Source: an uncultured Roseibium sp. (lineage in GTDB: Bacteria; Pseudomonadota; Alphaproteobacteria; Rhizobiales; Stappiaceae). From it: a stretch of DNA of 64,000 nt. The notes under the pieces were generated by a model. The model searched no databases. It was not told the origin of the DNA and was given only the letters and a program-made list of their open reading frames with translations. The position numbers and the translations under genes were made by a program. The stretch is taken from contig NZ_OY769915.1 of assembly GCF_963669205.1 (NCBI RefSeq), positions 4,686,001 through 4,750,000 on the forward strand. The letters are read 5' to 3'. Each line of letters begins with the position of its first letter. Positions within the stretch are counted from its first letter, which is position 1. Below, piece by piece: positions 62,140 through 64,000 of this stretch.

Positions 62140-63157
62140 GTGCCCGGAAAATCCGGAATCCCGGCTGGACGGCCCGCCGCTGCTAACGGTCGACAACCTC
62201 TCGATCCGCTTCAAGAATGCGCCTGGCAACACGGTCGATGGGATATCCTTCCGCGTCAACCGCGGCGAAACGCTGTGCATCGTGGGAGAAAGCGGCTGCG
62301 GCAAGTCCATCTCCGCGCTCGCACTGATGGGCCTTCTCCCCATGCCGCCTGCGGAAATCGCGTCCGGGCGGATCTCCTTCGACCGGCGGGATCTGCTGAC
62401 ACTGCCGGCCAAGACCCGCGCGGATCTGCGCGGCGATCGCATGGCGATGATCTTTCAGGAACCAATGACGTCGCTCAACCCCGCCTTCCGCATCGGAGAC
62501 CAGATTGCCGAAGGCGTGCTGCGCCACCGGGCGATCAGTCAAGCGGATGCGCGCCGGCGGGCTTTGGAGATGCTCGATCGCGTCAAGATTCCGGCTGCAG
62601 CCGAACGGCTCGACGACTATCCGCATCAGCTGTCCGGCGGCATGCGTCAGCGGGTGATGATCGCAATGGCCCTTGCCAACGATCCGGATCTCCTGATCGC
62701 GGACGAACCGACGACCGCACTCGACGTGACCATCCAGGCCCAGATCCTCGATCTCATGCGAACGCTTCAGCAGGAAACGGGAACGGCGCTAATCATGATC
62801 ACGCACGACCTGGGCGTTGTTGCGGAAGTCGCCGATCAGGTCGCCGTGATGTATGCCGGCAGGATCGTCGAGCAAGGACCGGTCCAGGCCATTTTTGACG
62901 ATCCGCAGCATCCATACACCATCGGCCTCATGAGCTCCCTGCCCTCCCTCGGACAGAGACAGGACCGTCTCACCACGATTTCCGGCATGGTTCCGGCGAT
63001 CGACGCTATGCCACCCGGTTGCCGCTTTGCCCCACGGTGCCCGTTCGCCGAAGAAACCTGCAGGGCGCAAGCGCCACAACTGGCTTCCATCTCCGGAGCG
63101 CATTTCGCCGCCTGCCATCTGGCTCCGCTCGAGACCCACATGGTGGAGGCGGTATGA
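62132..63157 (+). CDS. Oligopeptide/dipeptide-type ABC ATPase (DppD/OppD)
   Basis: A 341-aa ATPase of the peptide/nickel family. Walker A GESGCGKS is near residue 53, Q-loop IFQEPMTSLNP near 108, signature LSGGMRQR near 168, Walker B LLIADEPTTALDV, and the family C-terminal Cys-rich region CRFAPRCPFAEETCRAQ near 290. It pairs with the next ATPase (ATGA overlap). Permease and binding-protein genes must lie to the right. Ligand unknown: these systems also import opines, glycans and nickel chelates. Confidence 0.93.
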   Translation: MGECPENPESRLDGPPLLTVDNLSIRFKNAPGNTVDGISFRVNRGETLCIVGESGCGKSISALALMGLLPMPPAEIASGRISFDRRDLLTLPAKTRADLRGDRMAMIFQEPMTSLNPAFRIGDQIAEGVLRHRAISQADARRRALEMLDRVKIPAAAERLDDYPHQLSGGMRQRVMIAMALANDPDLLIADEPTTALDVTIQAQILDLMRTLQQETGTALIMITHDLGVVAEVADQVAVMYAGRIVEQGPVQAIFDDPQHPYTIGLMSSLPSLGQRQDRLTTISGMVPAIDAMPPGCRFAPRCPFAEETCRAQAPQLASISGAHFAACHLAPLETHMVEAV

Positions 63158-64000
63158 AGCACTTTGCGCAGGATACGATCCTTGAAGCCCGCGATGTCGG
63201 GCGCACTTTCACGCGCGGCGGCGGCCTTTTCCAGCAAAAGTCGATTGTCCGGGCCGTCGATGGTGTCGACCTGGCTGTGCGGCGCGGCGAGACCCTTGCG
63301 ATCGTCGGGGAAAGCGGGTGCGGAAAGTCCACACTGGCCAGAACCCTTGTCCGGCTTCTTGAGCCGACCAGGGGCCAGGTTCTCTACGAAGGCAGTGACA
63401 TTGCCCATCTTCCCGCCCGCGAGATGCGCAAATTGCGCAAGGATCTGCAATTCGTCTTCCAGGATCCCTTCTCGTCGCTCAATCCGAGAATGACGGTCGG
63501 GGCCATCGTCGAAGAACCCCTGACCGTTCACTTAGATGACAGCAAGGCGCTGCGGCGAGAGAAGGTCGCCGCACTGCTGCAAAGGGTCGGCCTTCGCGCG
63601 AGCATGGCGAACAGATATCCGCACGAATTTTCCGGCGGCCAGCGGCAGCGTATAGGCATTGCCCGCGCGCTTGCGAGCGAGCCGAAGGTCATCGTTGCCG
63701 ACGAACCGGTCTCCGCCCTCGATGTCTCCGTTCAGGCCCAGGTGATCAACCTCCTTGAGGACCTGAAAGCGGAGTTCAGCCTCACACTCATCCTGATCGC
63801 TCATGATCTTGCCGTCATCCGGCACATGAGCGACCGGGTGGCCGTCATGTATCTCGGAGAGGTCGTCGAGATCGGGGATACGGAAACCGTCTATGGCGCG
63901 CCCCGGCACCCTTACACCCAGGCCCTGATGCGCGCGATCCCGGTGCCGGCGCCGGGCATGCGAGCGATGACAGCCGATCTTGCGGGCGACATTCCCTCAC
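63154..64000 (+). CDS. Oligopeptide/dipeptide-type ABC ATPase (DppF/OppF), partial
   Basis: From ATG 63154 the frame is open to the window end (282 codons, no stop). Walker A GESGCGKST is near residue 51, Q-loop VFQDPFSSLNPRMTV near 100, signature FSGGQRQR near 160, Walker B VIVADEPVSALDVSVQ near 180, then the H-loop LIAHDLAVIRHMSDRVAVMY and APRHPYTQALMRAIP, typical of DppF/OppF. The C-terminal Cys-rich tail is cut off. It forms the heterodimeric ATPase with the upstream gene. Confidence 0.93.
   Translation, partial: MKHFAQDTILEARDVGRTFTRGGGLFQQKSIVRAVDGVDLAVRRGETLAIVGESGCGKSTLARTLVRLLEPTRGQVLYEGSDIAHLPAREMRKLRKDLQFVFQDPFSSLNPRMTVGAIVEEPLTVHLDDSKALRREKVAALLQRVGLRASMANRYPHEFSGGQRQRIGIARALASEPKVIVADEPVSALDVSVQAQVINLLEDLKAEFSLTLILIAHDLAVIRHMSDRVAVMYLGEVVEIGDTETVYGAPRHPYTQALMRAIPVPAPGMRAMTADLAGDIPS

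Overview
The window looks like chromosome of a motile alphaproteobacterium. The backbone is GC-rich, it carries a SciP (CtrA-antagonist) gene beside flagellar genes, and a TTAA-N7-TTAA CtrA-type site lies upstream of fliF. The many polyol/sugar ABC operons and a type I secretion locus suit a marine or rhizobial-type Hyphomicrobiales member (Stappiaceae-like); that placement is inference.

Layout. 1-5000: leftward flagellar genes fliF (cut by the window edge), sciP, flgD and fliK. 5178-6690: a clear promoter, mnmA, then a tRNA-Met(CAT) with its own promoter. 6678-22627: a 15.9-kb integrative mobilizable element inserted in the tRNA 3' end and bounded by a 13-bp direct repeat. It carries a large serine recombinase, a relaxase/MobC pair with a candidate oriT, a five-gene putative defence operon (MmeI-like DNA methyltransferase, PUA/EVE-like + GIY-YIG-like protein, Abi/HEPN-like protein, SF2 helicase, T5orf172 GIY-YIG protein), a small serine resolvase behind a 30-bp dyad, a Cys-rich orphan and a candidate HUH replication protein. 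22973-33924: a polyol catabolism regulon (tagatose-type kinase and 4-epimerase, LacI regulator, ABC transporter, three dehydrogenases) with three copies of a LacI-type operator. 33995-34489: an IS481 remnant. 34732-36234: YceI protein and a secreted esterase. 36416-51618: a second sugar regulon of unknown substrate (two FGGY kinases, two ribokinase-like kinases, TIM-barrel isomerase, aldo/keto reductase, BtpA/SgcQ protein, M42 peptidase, FucU-type mutarotase, ABC transporter, GntR regulator) with three copies of a CTAACATGTTAG-like palindrome. 51769-58144: type I secretion ABC/HlyD genes downstream of their probable substrate, a 1059-aa RTX/CHRD protein. 58556-64000: LysR regulator, MFS efflux protein, a GntR regulator and two oligopeptide-type ABC ATPases, the last cut by the window end.

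The most interesting region is the island. The defence-like operon pairs a nuclease-less MmeI-type methyltransferase with separate nuclease and helicase genes and does not match a named system I can recognise from sequence alone. The recombinase frame also runs through the attachment core. In the excised circle the frame would stay open and end with an ATGA overlap on the HUH gene, so excision would create a translationally coupled recombinase-replicase pair.
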